Origin: Streptomyces sp. GSL17-111 | Lineage (GTDB): Bacteria > Actinomycetota > Actinomycetes > Streptomycetales > Streptomycetaceae | Length of the DNA: 64,000 bases | Assembly (NCBI RefSeq): GCF_037911585.1 | Contig: NZ_JBAJNS010000001.1 | Coordinates: 4,139,501-4,203,500, forward strand | Reading direction: 5' to 3' | Shown here: in pieces, positions 26,352 to 34,049 of the stretch | How positions within the stretch are numbered: the first letter of the stretch is position 1 | Layout: every line of letters begins with the position of its first letter | Notes under the pieces: model-generated | The model's input: the letters and a program-made list of their open reading frames with translations, nothing else | What the model was told of the DNA's origin: nothing | Database searches by the model: none | Made by a program: the position numbers and the translations under genes

Positions 26352-27689
26352 TCAGGGCGTGACGTACTCCGTGGCGAGCACCGGGTCGCCCGCCGAGAGC
26401 TGGGTGGCCGACAGCGGCAGCGCGGCGCGGGCCCTGCGGTGCCGGTCCCGGGGGACGTCCAGCGGCTCGCGCGCGAGGACGCGGCCTCCGCGCACCAGCT
26501 CGACGCCGACCCGGTGCCCGGCCAGCTCCGGGGGCACCGGGCCGGTGCCGACCACCTCCGCCTCGGCGATCCCGTCGGCGTCCGGCCGTCGGGCGGCCCA
26601 CTTGGCGCCGCCGACCGACAGCTTGCCGCCCATCGACTTCTTGGCCACCGGGCGCAGCGGCGCGTCCGGCCGGTCGCCGTCGGCGCGGGCGACCAGCTTG
26701 TAGACCATCGAGCACGTGGGGTGGCCGCTGCCGGTCACGAGCCGGGTGCCCACGCCGTAGGCGTCCACGGGGGCGGCGGCGAGCGAGGCGATGGCGTACT
26801 CGTCCAGGTCGGAGGTGACGATGATGCGTGTCTTGTCCGCCCCCAGCTCGTCCAGCTGCTGGCGCACGCGGTGGGCCAGCAGCAGCAGGTCCCCGGAGTC
26901 GATGCGGACGGCGCCCAGCTCCGGGCCGGCCACCTCGACGGCGGTGCGGACGGCGGTGGCGACGTCGTACGTGTCGACCAGCAGCGTCGTCCCGCGACCC
27001 ATCGAGTCGACCTGGGCGACGAAGGCGTCCCGCTCGGTGTCGTGCAGCAGGGTGAACGCGTGCGCGCTGGTGCCCACCGTGGGGATGCCGTAGCGGAACC
27101 CGGCGGCGAGGTCGGAGGTGGAGGAGAAACCGCCGACGTAGGCGGCCCGGGCCGCCGCGACCGCCGAGAGCTCGTGCGTGCGGCGCGCGCCCATCTCCAC
27201 CAGCGGCCGGTCACCGGCGGCGACGGCCATCCGGGACGCGGCGGCGGCCACGGCCGAGTCGTGGTTGAGGATCGACAGGATCACGGTCTCCAGCAGCACG
27301 CACTCGGCGAAGCTCCCCTCCACCCGCAGGACCGGCGAGCCGGGGAAGTACACCTCTCCCTCGGGGTAGCCGTGGATGTCCCCCCGGAACCGGTAGTCGG
27401 CGAGCCAGCGCAGGGTGGGCTCGTCCACGACGCGCTGGGCGCGCAGGTAGTCCAGCACGGCGTCCTCGAAGCGGAAGTTCTCGACGGCGTCGAGCACCCG
27501 CCCGGTGCCCGCGACGACGCCGTAGCGGCGCCCCTCGGGCAGCCTGCGGGTGAAGACCTCGAACACCGAGCGGCGGTGCGCCGTACCCCCGCGCAGGGCC
27601 GCCTGCACCATCGTCAGCTCGTAGTGGTCGGTGAACAGCGCGGTCGAGGGCACGGCGACCGGCAGACCCAGCTCTCCAGCAACGTCCAT
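26352..27689 (-). CDS. pncB: Nicotinate phosphoribosyltransferase
   Basis: PncB joins nicotinate and PRPP, using ATP, to give nicotinate mononucleotide in the Preiss-Handler pathway. The 445-residue enzyme starts MDVAGELGLPVAVPSTALFTDHYELTM. Family features are the N-terminal TDHYELTM, FEVFTRRLPEGRRYGVVAG, the GARRTHE active-site stretch, and the phosphate-binding VRIDSGDLLLLAHRVRQ and IIVTSDLDEYAI. A perfect 15-bp palindrome lies 22 nt before the start codon. It is divergent from clpS. Confidence 0.95.
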   Translation of the reverse strand: MDVAGELGLPVAVPSTALFTDHYELTMVQAALRGGTAHRRSVFEVFTRRLPEGRRYGVVAGTGRVLDAVENFRFEDAVLDYLRAQRVVDEPTLRWLADYRFRGDIHGYPEGEVYFPGSPVLRVEGSFAECVLLETVILSILNHDSAVAAAASRMAVAAGDRPLVEMGARRTHELSAVAAARAAYVGGFSSTSDLAAGFRYGIPTVGTSAHAFTLLHDTERDAFVAQVDSMGRGTTLLVDTYDVATAVRTAVEVAGPELGAVRIDSGDLLLLAHRVRQQLDELGADKTRIIVTSDLDEYAIASLAAAPVDAYGVGTRLVTGSGHPTCSMVYKLVARADGDRPDAPLRPVAKKSMGGKLSVGGAKWAARRPDADGIAEAEVVGTGPVPPELAGHRVGVELVRGGRVLAREPLDVPRDRHRRARAALPLSATQLSAGDPVLATEYVTP

Positions 27690-27710
27690 GCGGCGATGCT
27701 ACCGCAGATT

Positions 27711-27725
27711 TCGTCAGTGTGACGA
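27711..27725 (-). promoter_or_regulatory. Candidate operator of the NAD salvage genes
   Basis: TCGTCA-GTG-TGACGA is a perfect palindrome with 6-bp arms, 22-36 nt upstream of the pncB ATG and next to an AT-rich ATATAG. A repressor site is likely; NrtR- or NiaR-type regulators control these genes elsewhere, but I cannot match the motif to a family. Confidence 0.5.
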
Positions 27726-27809
27726 TATAGGGGTCCGCAGTCCGTTTCCCGGCGCCTGTCGCCCCGTTGGCGCGGGGCGTTTGCGCACCCACCCCCGGGC
27801 GGTGGCAGC

Positions 27810-28118
27810 ATGGAACCCGTGACCGTACCCCTGGAGATCGAACGGACCGAGGCGAGCGAGGCCGCCGAGGCGGTGCCCGAGCCCGACGTCCCCTGGGTGA
27901 CGGTCGTGCACAACGACCCGGTCAACCTCATGAGCTACGTGACCTACGTCTTCCAGGCGTACTTCGGCTACCCGAAGGACAAGGCCCACCGGCTCATGCT
28001 CGACGTCCACCACAAGGGCCGCGCGATCGTCTCCAGCGGCACCCGCGAGGAGATGGAGCGCGACGTGCAGGCGATGCACGGCTACGGCCTGTGGGCGACC
28101 CTGCAGCAGGAGCGCTGA
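27810..28118 (+). CDS. clpS: ATP-dependent Clp protease adaptor ClpS
   Basis: ClpS delivers N-degron substrates to the ClpAP/ClpCP protease. In the 102-residue protein the N-terminal 25 residues are a flexible extension. The core reads VPWVTVVHNDPVNLMSYVTYVFQAYFGYPKDKAHRLMLDVHHKGRAIVSSGTREEME, with the Asn-Asp-Pro-Val-Asn loop and hydrophobic pocket residues that bind destabilising N-termini. An in-frame GTG at 27819 is an alternative start. It is translationally coupled to the DUF2017 gene by a TGATG overlap, a conserved actinobacterial arrangement. Confidence 0.95.
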   Translation: MEPVTVPLEIERTEASEAAEAVPEPDVPWVTVVHNDPVNLMSYVTYVFQAYFGYPKDKAHRLMLDVHHKGRAIVSSGTREEMERDVQAMHGYGLWATLQQER

Positions 28119-28711
28119 TGGCGGCCCAGTTCGAGCCCTCGGCCAGTGTGCGCGGGGGCGCGGTGATCGCGCTGGACGAGCTGGAGATCTCCATCCTGCG
28201 CAGCCTCACCGTGCAGCTGCTGGAGCTCATCGGCCCGGGCGACGAGCCCGCCGCGGACGACGACCCGCTGGCGGAGCTGTTCGCCGACGGGCCCAGTGAG
28301 CCGCCCAGCGATCCCGCGCTCGCCCGCCTCTTCCCGGACGCCTACACCGGCCCGGGGGAGCGCCAGGACCGGGCGGCCCGCGAGGCGGGCGCCGAGTTCC
28401 GGCGCTTCACGGAGACCGAGCTGCGCGCGCGCAAGCGCGGCGACGGGCTGGCCGTCGTCCACGCGCTCGACGCGCTGGAGCCGGCGGAGGGGTCGGGCGC
28501 CGCGGTGCTGACGCTCGCCCCGGCGGAGTCCCGGCGCTGGCTCGGCGCCCTCAACGACCTGCGCCTGACGATCGGGGCGCGGCTGGAGGTCGACGAGGAC
28601 ACCGACGACCTCTACCGGCTGCCCGACAGCGACCCGCGGAAACCGTTGGTGATGGCCTACCTCTGGCTCGGCGCGCTCCAGGAGTCCCTGATCGAGACCC
28701 TGCTGCCCTGA
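28118..28711 (+). CDS. DUF2017 protein
   Basis: A 197-residue actinobacterial protein of family DUF2017, found next to clpS. Typical elements are the N-terminal GGAVIALDELEISILRSLTVQLLELI, LARLFPDAY, FRRFTETELRARK and the C-terminal LPDSDPRKPLVMAYLWLGALQESLIETLLP. It is mostly helical and has no known activity. Coupling to clpS suggests a role around the Clp degradation pathway, but this rests on context only. Confidence 0.9.
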   Translation: MAAQFEPSASVRGGAVIALDELEISILRSLTVQLLELIGPGDEPAADDDPLAELFADGPSEPPSDPALARLFPDAYTGPGERQDRAAREAGAEFRRFTETELRARKRGDGLAVVHALDALEPAEGSGAAVLTLAPAESRRWLGALNDLRLTIGARLEVDEDTDDLYRLPDSDPRKPLVMAYLWLGALQESLIETLLP

Positions 28712-29175
28712 ACCGCCGCCGTCGCCGTCGCCGTCCCGAACAGCCCTGCTCCTGCGCCCGGTTGACCCCGAGCCGGTCACCGTGGTGCGCCGTGTCGCTT
28801 TGTTCCCGGTCGGCTGTGTGAGCTTCACCGCCCGCAGCCGTGCGGCTTACTACGATCACGTAACGTCACGAATTCCGGTCGATAATCGGCGTCCGCCGCG
28901 TCACTCAGCGTTGTAAAAGGATGATTTGAGCCACTTCATCCAGACTGTGATGCGGCCGTTATGTGGGCGTGTGATTTGTGTCACACGAAATCCGTAGCTC
29001 TCCGTGGTAGGAACAGCCAATCCGATATTTCCGCGGGGCTGACACCTGGGTGAATTTCGGAGGAGACTGCGTGACGATCCGCTTTCGTACATGCGGTTGA
29101 ACCCTTGCGTCGCAGCACCGGTAACCCCGCCGGTGGCCCCCCACTACCGTCCGCCGCACTAGGCAGAGGTTTTTC
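28712..29175 (+). other. Long leader and promoter region of the alanine/glycine symporter
   Basis: About 460 nt, less GC-rich than its surroundings. It carries a Crp-like box at 28969-28986 and a small hairpin CACCGG/CCGGTG near 29119-29138. I looked for a glycine riboswitch, which often precedes this transporter family, and did not find its conserved core. No terminator for the DUF2017 gene is obvious. Confidence 0.5.
28969..28986. promoter_or_regulatory. Crp-like palindromic box
   Basis: TGTGA-N6-TCACA (28970-28985) is a perfect match to the E. coli CRP consensus, extended by one more G/C pair. It also fits the Streptomyces Crp pattern GTG-N6-GNCAC. It lies about 190 nt before the symporter start codon. 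Confidence 0.6.
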
Positions 29176-30759
29176 ATGGCAAGCAGCGAAACGACGTGGA
29201 CCGACTCGGTCGACGAAGCGGTAAACAACGTATTTGAGCCGGTCGCCAGCTTCCTGGGCGACATCGTCTTCTACACCGTCAACATCTTCGGGACGGATTT
29301 CCCGCTCATCGTCGGCTGGCTCGTCGTCGCCGGCCTCGTCTTCTCGGCGTACTTCGGCCTCGCCCAGGTCCGGCACCTGAAGGTCGCCTACCGCCTGGTG
29401 CGCGGGAAGTACGACCAGAAGGACGCGCCCGGCGAGGTGAACCACTTCCAGGCGCTGACCTCGGCGGTGTCCGGAACGGTCGGCCTCGGCAACATCGCCG
29501 GTGTCGCCATCGCGATCTCCATCGGCGGCCCCGGCGCCACGTTCTGGATGATCCTCTGCGGCCTGCTCGGCATGGCCACCAAGTTCGTCGAGTGCACGCT
29601 CGGGGTGAAGTACCGCGAGTTCAACGCGGACGGCACCGTCAACGGCGGCCCGATGCTCTACCTCCGCAAGGGGCTCGCGGAGCGGGGCAAGGCCGGACTG
29701 GGCAAGGTGCTCGCCATCGGCGCCGCCGCCAGCCTCCTGTTCTTCACCTTCTTCGGCGGCAACCTCTTCCAGGTCAACCAGTCCCTGGAGCAGGTCGTCT
29801 CCGTCACCGGCGGTCAGGACGACAGCATCTTCGCCACCAGCGGCGGCGCGATCTTCTTCGGCCTCGTCCTCGCCGGCCTGGTCGCCCTGGTCCTCATCGG
29901 CGGCATGAAGAGCATCGGCGCGGTCACCAGCCGCCTGGTGCCGTCCATGGCGATCCTCTACGTCATCGCCTGTCTGCTGGTCATCACCTTCAACATCACC
30001 GAGGTGCCCAGCGCGCTCGGCACGATCGTCTCCGAGGCGTTCCAGCCCGAGGGCGTGGCCGGCGGTGTGATCGGCGCCCTGATCGTCGGCTTCCAGCGGG
30101 CCGCGTTCTCCAACGAGGCCGGTATCGGCTCCGCGCCGATCGCCCACTCAGCGGTGAAGACGAAGCGCCCCGCCACCGAGGGTCTCGTCGCGATGCTGGA
30201 GCCGTTCATCGACACGGTGGTCATCTGCACCATGACCGCCCTGACCATCGTCATCGCGGGCGGCCCGCTCTACCAGGAGACCCGCGACGCGGCCATCAAG
30301 GGCGAGGAGTTCGACACGGGCACCGGCGCCGGTATCTCCATCACCTCCGACGCCTTCGACACCGCGCTGCCCTGGTTCCCCTACCTGCTGACGGTCGCCG
30401 TGGTGCTGTTCGCCTTCTCCACGGTCATCACCTGGGGCTACTACGGCCTCAAGTGCTGGGGCTACCTGTTCGGTTACAGCAAGACCGGTGAGCTGATCTA
30501 CAAGGTCCTGTTCTCGATCATCATCGTCACCGGTGCGCTGCTCAGCCTGGGCACGCTGGTGTCGCTGGCCGACTCCACGCTCTTCATGGCGGCCCTGTTC
30601 AACATCCTGGGTCTCTACTTCCTCGCCCCCGTGGTGCGGAAGGAGCTGCGCAAGGTCCTCAACTACGTCCGTCGCCGCGACGCGGGCGAGTCCGAGGAGG
30701 AGATCGAGGCCGCCGAGGCCGCCGAGGAGGCCCAGGAGGCTTCCCTCCGCAAGGCGTGA
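29176..30759 (+). CDS. agcS: Alanine/glycine:cation (sodium) symporter
   Basis: A 527-residue AgcS/DagA family transporter that imports alanine or glycine with sodium or protons. It has about ten to eleven membrane helices. Hallmarks are FQALTSAVSGTVGLGNIAGVAIAI, GPGATFWMILCGLLGMATKF, GGPMLYLRKGL and FQRAAFSNEAGIGSAPIAHSAVKT. The C-terminal tail is strongly acidic (SEEEIEAAEAAEEAQEAS). It sits alone between a long regulated leader and a strong terminator, which points to control by carbon or nitrogen state. Confidence 0.95.
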   Translation: MASSETTWTDSVDEAVNNVFEPVASFLGDIVFYTVNIFGTDFPLIVGWLVVAGLVFSAYFGLAQVRHLKVAYRLVRGKYDQKDAPGEVNHFQALTSAVSGTVGLGNIAGVAIAISIGGPGATFWMILCGLLGMATKFVECTLGVKYREFNADGTVNGGPMLYLRKGLAERGKAGLGKVLAIGAAASLLFFTFFGGNLFQVNQSLEQVVSVTGGQDDSIFATSGGAIFFGLVLAGLVALVLIGGMKSIGAVTSRLVPSMAILYVIACLLVITFNITEVPSALGTIVSEAFQPEGVAGGVIGALIVGFQRAAFSNEAGIGSAPIAHSAVKTKRPATEGLVAMLEPFIDTVVICTMTALTIVIAGGPLYQETRDAAIKGEEFDTGTGAGISITSDAFDTALPWFPYLLTVAVVLFAFSTVITWGYYGLKCWGYLFGYSKTGELIYKVLFSIIIVTGALLSLGTLVSLADSTLFMAALFNILGLYFLAPVVRKELRKVLNYVRRRDAGESEEEIEAAEAAEEAQEASLRKA

Positions 30760-30795
30760 CGCGAAACCCACGCGCGTGTCCCACTGGTCGTGAGG

Positions 30796-30831
30796 CCGTG
30801 TGATCCGTGTGTTCCGTGTGTCCCGTGTGCC
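30796..30831 (+). repeat. Four tandem 9-bp repeats, CCGTGTGNN
   Basis: Units start at 30796, 30805, 30814 and 30823, each CCGTGTG followed by two variable bases. The last unit forms the 5' arm of the terminator stem. Confidence 0.8.
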
Positions 30832-30858
30832 CCTGCCCTCTCGGGCGGGGGCACACGG
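30823..30858 (+). terminator. Hairpin terminator after the symporter
   Basis: A 16-bp stem with one G-U pair (30823-30838 with 30843-30858) and a TCTC loop. Confidence 0.85.
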
Positions 30859-31078
30859 CGTTTTCCGGTGTGGCGTGCCCGGGCCCCGCATTATTGATTG
30901 CAGTAAGCATGTATATCCGGTCGCTGCGGGCGGGAGGTGGAGAATTTCCGGACAGCGCCGTGTTTCCGCCGGGTGATATATGGCCCCACGGGTCCATTTC
31001 GCCGGACCGAGGACCGCCACCGAGGACCGCCACCGGTGCCTGGAAGCCCGGCGAGCGCCCGTGCGTATGCTCGTTCCC

Positions 31079-31531
31079 ATGCTGACCATCACCCGAGAGC
31101 TGCACGACCGGATCGTGGCCCACGCCCGCGAGGACCACCCCGACGAGGCGTGCGGCGTCGTCGCCGGGCCGGTGGGCCAGGGGCGCCCCGAGCGCTTCGT
31201 CCCCATGCTCAACGCGGCCCGCTCGCCCACCTTCTACGAGTTCGACTCGACCGACCTGCTGAAGCTCTACCGGGAGATGGACGACCGCGACGAGGAGCCG
31301 GTGGTCATCTACCACTCGCACACGGCGACCGAGGCGTACCCCTCCCGCACCGACATCAGCTACGCGAACGAGCCCGGCGCGCACTACGTGCTCGTCTCCA
31401 CCGCCGAGTGCGGCAACGACGAGGGCCCCTTCTCCTTCCGCTCGTTCCGCATCGTGGACGGTGTGGTGACCGAGGAGGACGTCCGGATCGTCGACGCCTA
31501 CGCCCCGACGGCCCAGGCCACGGCGTCCTGA
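31079..31531 (+). CDS. mec: Mov34/MPN/PAD-1 (M67) metallopeptidase, CysO-cysteine peptidase
   Basis: Mec releases cysteine from the C-terminus of the sulfur carrier CysO. The 150-residue JAMM zinc protease shows the catalytic Glu in EDHPDEACGVVAGP and the zinc motif HSHTATEAYPSRTD (His-x-His-x10-Asp). The ATG at 31079 gives MLTITRELHDRIVAHARE. It is immediately upstream of the leader peptide, cysO and cysM, the same set as in Mycobacterium tuberculosis Rv1334-Rv1336, so function is assigned with good confidence. Confidence 0.92.
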   Translation: MLTITRELHDRIVAHAREDHPDEACGVVAGPVGQGRPERFVPMLNAARSPTFYEFDSTDLLKLYREMDDRDEEPVVIYHSHTATEAYPSRTDISYANEPGAHYVLVSTAECGNDEGPFSFRSFRIVDGVVTEEDVRIVDAYAPTAQATAS

Positions 31532-31595
31532 GCGGTTCTGAGACGCCAACGTCCGCATCATGAAACGCCCGTCCGATCCCGGGATCGGGAATCGC

Positions 31596-31601
31596 TACGA
31601 T
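31596..31601 (+). promoter_or_regulatory. -10-like hexamer of the cysteine leader
   Basis: TACGAT ends 6 nt before the leader ATG, the spacing expected for a leaderless transcript starting at or next to the A of ATG. No clear -35 is visible; GATCCCGGGATC at 31575-31586 is a 12-bp palindrome in its place. Confidence 0.5.
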
Positions 31602-31607
31602 GTGCCC

Positions 31608-31703
31608 ATGGTTATCCACGACGTGAACACCGAGGCCCCGGGCTGCCTGCTCGTCGCGCGCCTGCACGTCGACCTGTGCCGCCTCTCCAGCGCCATGTGT
31701 TGA
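31608..31703 (+). CDS. Cysteine-type leader peptide
   Basis: A 31-codon reading frame beginning MVIHDVNTEAPGC and ending DLCRLSSAMC just before TGA. It has three Cys codons, one being the last. Streptomyces genomes carry many such small frames, ending in a C-R-x-x-S-A-x-C pattern, upstream of sulfur and cysteine genes, usually annotated as putative leader peptides. It should act as a sensor: ribosome behaviour on the Cys codons would control expression of the downstream cysO and cysM. It is too short to be a stable protein. Confidence 0.8.
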   Translation: MVIHDVNTEAPGCLLVARLHVDLCRLSSAMC

Positions 31704-31791
31704 GGCCCGTCGGACGCGTGCCCGCACCGCCGACGTGACACCTCCGTACGCCCTCGCGCCCCCGCACTCTTCACCGACCAGGAGCACACCC

Positions 31792-32070
31792 ATGGCCATC
31801 GAGGTCCGCATCCCGACCATCCTCCGCACCTACACCGACGGCCAGAAGGCCGTCGAGGGCAACGGCGGCACCCTCGCCGAGCTCTTCACCGACCTGGAGT
31901 CGCGGTACAACGGCATCCAGGAACGCCTGGTGGACGGCGGTGAGCTGCGCCGCTTCGTGAACGTCTACCTCAACGACGAGGACGTGCGCTTCCTGGACGG
32001 GATCAACACCCGGCTCGGCGACGGGGACAGCGTCACCATCCTCCCCGCCGTCGCCGGGGGCATGCGCTGA
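31792..32070 (+). CDS. cysO: Sulfur carrier protein CysO (MoaD/ThiS family)
   Basis: A 92-residue ubiquitin-fold carrier whose C-terminal Gly-Gly is thiocarboxylated to donate sulfide to CysM. MAIEVRIPTILRTYTDGQKAVEG and FVNVYLNDEDVRFLDGINTRLGDGDSVTILPAVAGGMR match CysO. In the mycobacterial protein the mature end is Gly-Gly; here two residues (Met-Arg) follow, so they probably must be trimmed. The adjacent JAMM peptidase Mec is the obvious candidate. The stop overlaps the cysM start (TGATG), indicating coupled translation. Confidence 0.92.
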   Translation: MAIEVRIPTILRTYTDGQKAVEGNGGTLAELFTDLESRYNGIQERLVDGGELRRFVNVYLNDEDVRFLDGINTRLGDGDSVTILPAVAGGMR

Positions 32071-33020
32071 TGCGCTACGACGCGCCGCTCGCCGCGGTGG
32101 GCAACACCCCGCTGGTGCGCCTGCCGCGGCTCTCGCCGTCCGAGGACGTCCGGATCTGGGCCAAGCTGGAGGACCGCAACCCGACGGGCTCCATCAAGGA
32201 CCGCCCCGCCCTCCACATGATCGAGGAGGCGGAGAAGGACGGCCGCCTCACCCCGGGCTGCACCATCCTGGAGCCCACCTCCGGCAACACCGGGATCTCC
32301 CTGGCCATGGCGGCCAAGCTCAAGGGCTACCGCATCGTCTGCGTGATGCCGGAGAACACCAGCGAGGAGCGTCGCGAGCTGCTGGCCATGTGGGGCGCCG
32401 AGATCATCTCGTCCCCCGCCGCCGGCGGATCGAACACCGCCGTGCGTGTCGCCAAGGAGCTCGCCGGTGAACACCCCGACTGGGTGATGCTCTACCAGTA
32501 CGGCAACCCCGGCAACGCGGGCGCCCACTACGCCACCACCGGCCCGGAGATCCTCACCGACCTCCCCTCGATCACGCACTTCGTCGCCGGGCTCGGCACC
32601 ACCGGCACCCTCATGGGCGCCGGACGCTACCTGCGCGAGCACCGCCCGGACGTCCAGATCGTCGCCGCCGAGCCGCGCTACGACGACCTCGTCTACGGCC
32701 TGCGGAACCTGGACGAGGGCTTCGTCCCCGAGCTGTACGACGCCTCCGTCCTCACCTCCCGCTTCTCCGTCGGCTCCGAGGACGCCGTCACCCGCACCCG
32801 GGAGCTGCTGGCCCAGGAGGGCATCTTCGCCGGCGTCTCGACCGGGGCCGCCCTGCACGCGGCCATCGGCGTGGGCCGCAAGGCCGTCCGCGCCGGGGAG
32901 TCGGCCGACATCGTCTTCATCGTCGCCGACGGCGGATGGAAGTACCTCTCCACCGGCATCTACACCGCCGCCTCCACGGAGGAGGCCGTCGCCCGGCTCC
33001 AGGGCCAGCTCTGGGCCTGA
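32070..33020 (+). CDS. cysM: CysO-dependent cysteine synthase CysM
   Basis: A PLP enzyme that makes cysteine from O-phosphoserine (or O-acetylserine) and CysO thiocarboxylate. The 316-residue protein has the PLP Lys in NPTGSIKDRPALHM, the substrate loop EPTSGNTGISLAMAAKLKGY and the phosphate loop GLGTTGTLMGAGRYL. Location after cysO and mec marks it as the carrier-dependent type rather than CysK. It is translationally coupled to cysO. Confidence 0.95.
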   Translation: MRYDAPLAAVGNTPLVRLPRLSPSEDVRIWAKLEDRNPTGSIKDRPALHMIEEAEKDGRLTPGCTILEPTSGNTGISLAMAAKLKGYRIVCVMPENTSEERRELLAMWGAEIISSPAAGGSNTAVRVAKELAGEHPDWVMLYQYGNPGNAGAHYATTGPEILTDLPSITHFVAGLGTTGTLMGAGRYLREHRPDVQIVAAEPRYDDLVYGLRNLDEGFVPELYDASVLTSRFSVGSEDAVTRTRELLAQEGIFAGVSTGAALHAAIGVGRKAVRAGESADIVFIVADGGWKYLSTGIYTAASTEEAVARLQGQLWA

Positions 33021-33034
33021 CGACGCCGCCGCGC

Positions 33035-33061
33035 GCCCTGCCGCCCGCCGGCGCGCAGGGC
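33035..33061 (+). terminator. Hairpin after cysM
   Basis: GCCCTGC (33035-33041) pairs with GCAGGGC (33055-33061), 15 nt after the stop. It is a short but plausible terminator. Confidence 0.5.
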
Positions 33062-33236
33062 CGTGGCGCCGGCGTCCGCGTTCGCGCCGGTCGAACCCCG
33101 TGCCGGACACCGGGCACGGGAGTAACACTGACTGGTGATTCCGCGCACACATAGTGTCCCCGGGGAGCCGCCGGGGCCGACGGCCCTTACGCTCGGAAAA
33201 CCCCCTCTACCGGGCTGCGCGGAGGTTCCCACCCCT

Positions 33237-33992
33237 ATGAAGCTCACCGTCGTCGGCTGCTCGGGCTCGTTCCCGTCCGCGGACTCCGCCTGCTCCAGCT
33301 ACCTGGTGGAGGCCGACGGCTACCGCCTGTTGCTCGACATGGGCAACGGCGCCCTGGGCGAGCTCCAGCGCCACTGCGGGCTCTACGACCTCGACGCGAT
33401 CGTCCTCAGCCACCTGCACGCCGACCACTGCATCGACATGTGCGCCTACTTCGTCGTGCGCTACTTCCGCTTCGAGGGCGGACGCTGCGCCGCGCTGCCC
33501 GTCTACGGCCCCGCCGGGACCGAGGAGCGGCTGACGGCCGCCCACGCGGACGTCCCGTCGGAGGGCGCGATGCGCGAGGTCTTCGACTTCCGGACGCTCA
33601 CCGACGGCGGCGTGCTCGAGCTGGGCCCCCTGCGCGTCCGCTCCGCCCTGGTGGACCACCCCGTCGAGGCGTACGGCTTCCGGATCGAACACGGCGACTC
33701 GGTGCTCACCTACTCCGGCGACACCGGCCGGACACCGGCCCTGGACGACCTGGCCCGCGACGCCGGCCTCTTCCTGTGCGAGGCCTCGTTCACGCACGGC
33801 AAGGAGGACATCCCCGGCCTGCACCTCAACGGCCGCGAAGCCGGCGAGACGGCCCGGCGGGCCGGAGCGTCCCGGCTGGTCCTCACCCACGTGCCGCCCT
33901 GGACGGACGCCCAGGTCAACCTCCGCGACGCGAAGGCCGCCTTCGACGGTCCCGTCGAACTGGCCCGCCCCGGCGCCGTCTACGAGGTCTGA
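33237..33992 (+). CDS. MBL-fold metallohydrolase, probable cyclic-nucleotide phosphodiesterase (Rv1339-like)
   Basis: A 251-residue metallo-beta-lactamase-fold enzyme. Metal-binding motifs are LSHLHADHCIDM (HxHxDH), VDHPVEAYGFRIE, TYSGDTGRTPAL and LVLTHVPPW. It lacks the long exosite of RNase Z. It sits between cysM and rph/rdgB, like M. tuberculosis Rv1339, an atypical class II phosphodiesterase that hydrolyses cAMP. The function is inferred from family and locus; a general hydrolase is the alternative. Confidence 0.85.
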   Translation: MKLTVVGCSGSFPSADSACSSYLVEADGYRLLLDMGNGALGELQRHCGLYDLDAIVLSHLHADHCIDMCAYFVVRYFRFEGGRCAALPVYGPAGTEERLTAAHADVPSEGAMREVFDFRTLTDGGVLELGPLRVRSALVDHPVEAYGFRIEHGDSVLTYSGDTGRTPALDDLARDAGLFLCEASFTHGKEDIPGLHLNGREAGETARRAGASRLVLTHVPPWTDAQVNLRDAKAAFDGPVELARPGAVYEV

Positions 33993-34049
33993 GCACTCGG
34001 CGCACCGACGCCACCCGCCCCGGTCCGCTGCGGCCCCGCGCGGCGCCGG

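Larger units (their letters stand above)
30760..31078. other. Intergenic region with tandem 9-bp repeats, terminator and AT-rich promoter
   Basis: About 320 nt. Four 9-bp repeats at 30796-30831 run directly into the symporter terminator. An AT-rich stretch at 30888-30920 (CATTATTGATTGCAGTAAGC) and GTGATATATGG near 30973 probably belong to the mec promoter. Confidence 0.5.

Noticed and set aside
28900..29175. Glycine riboswitch before the alanine/glycine symporter
   Set aside because: The conserved aptamer core and tandem layout are not visible.
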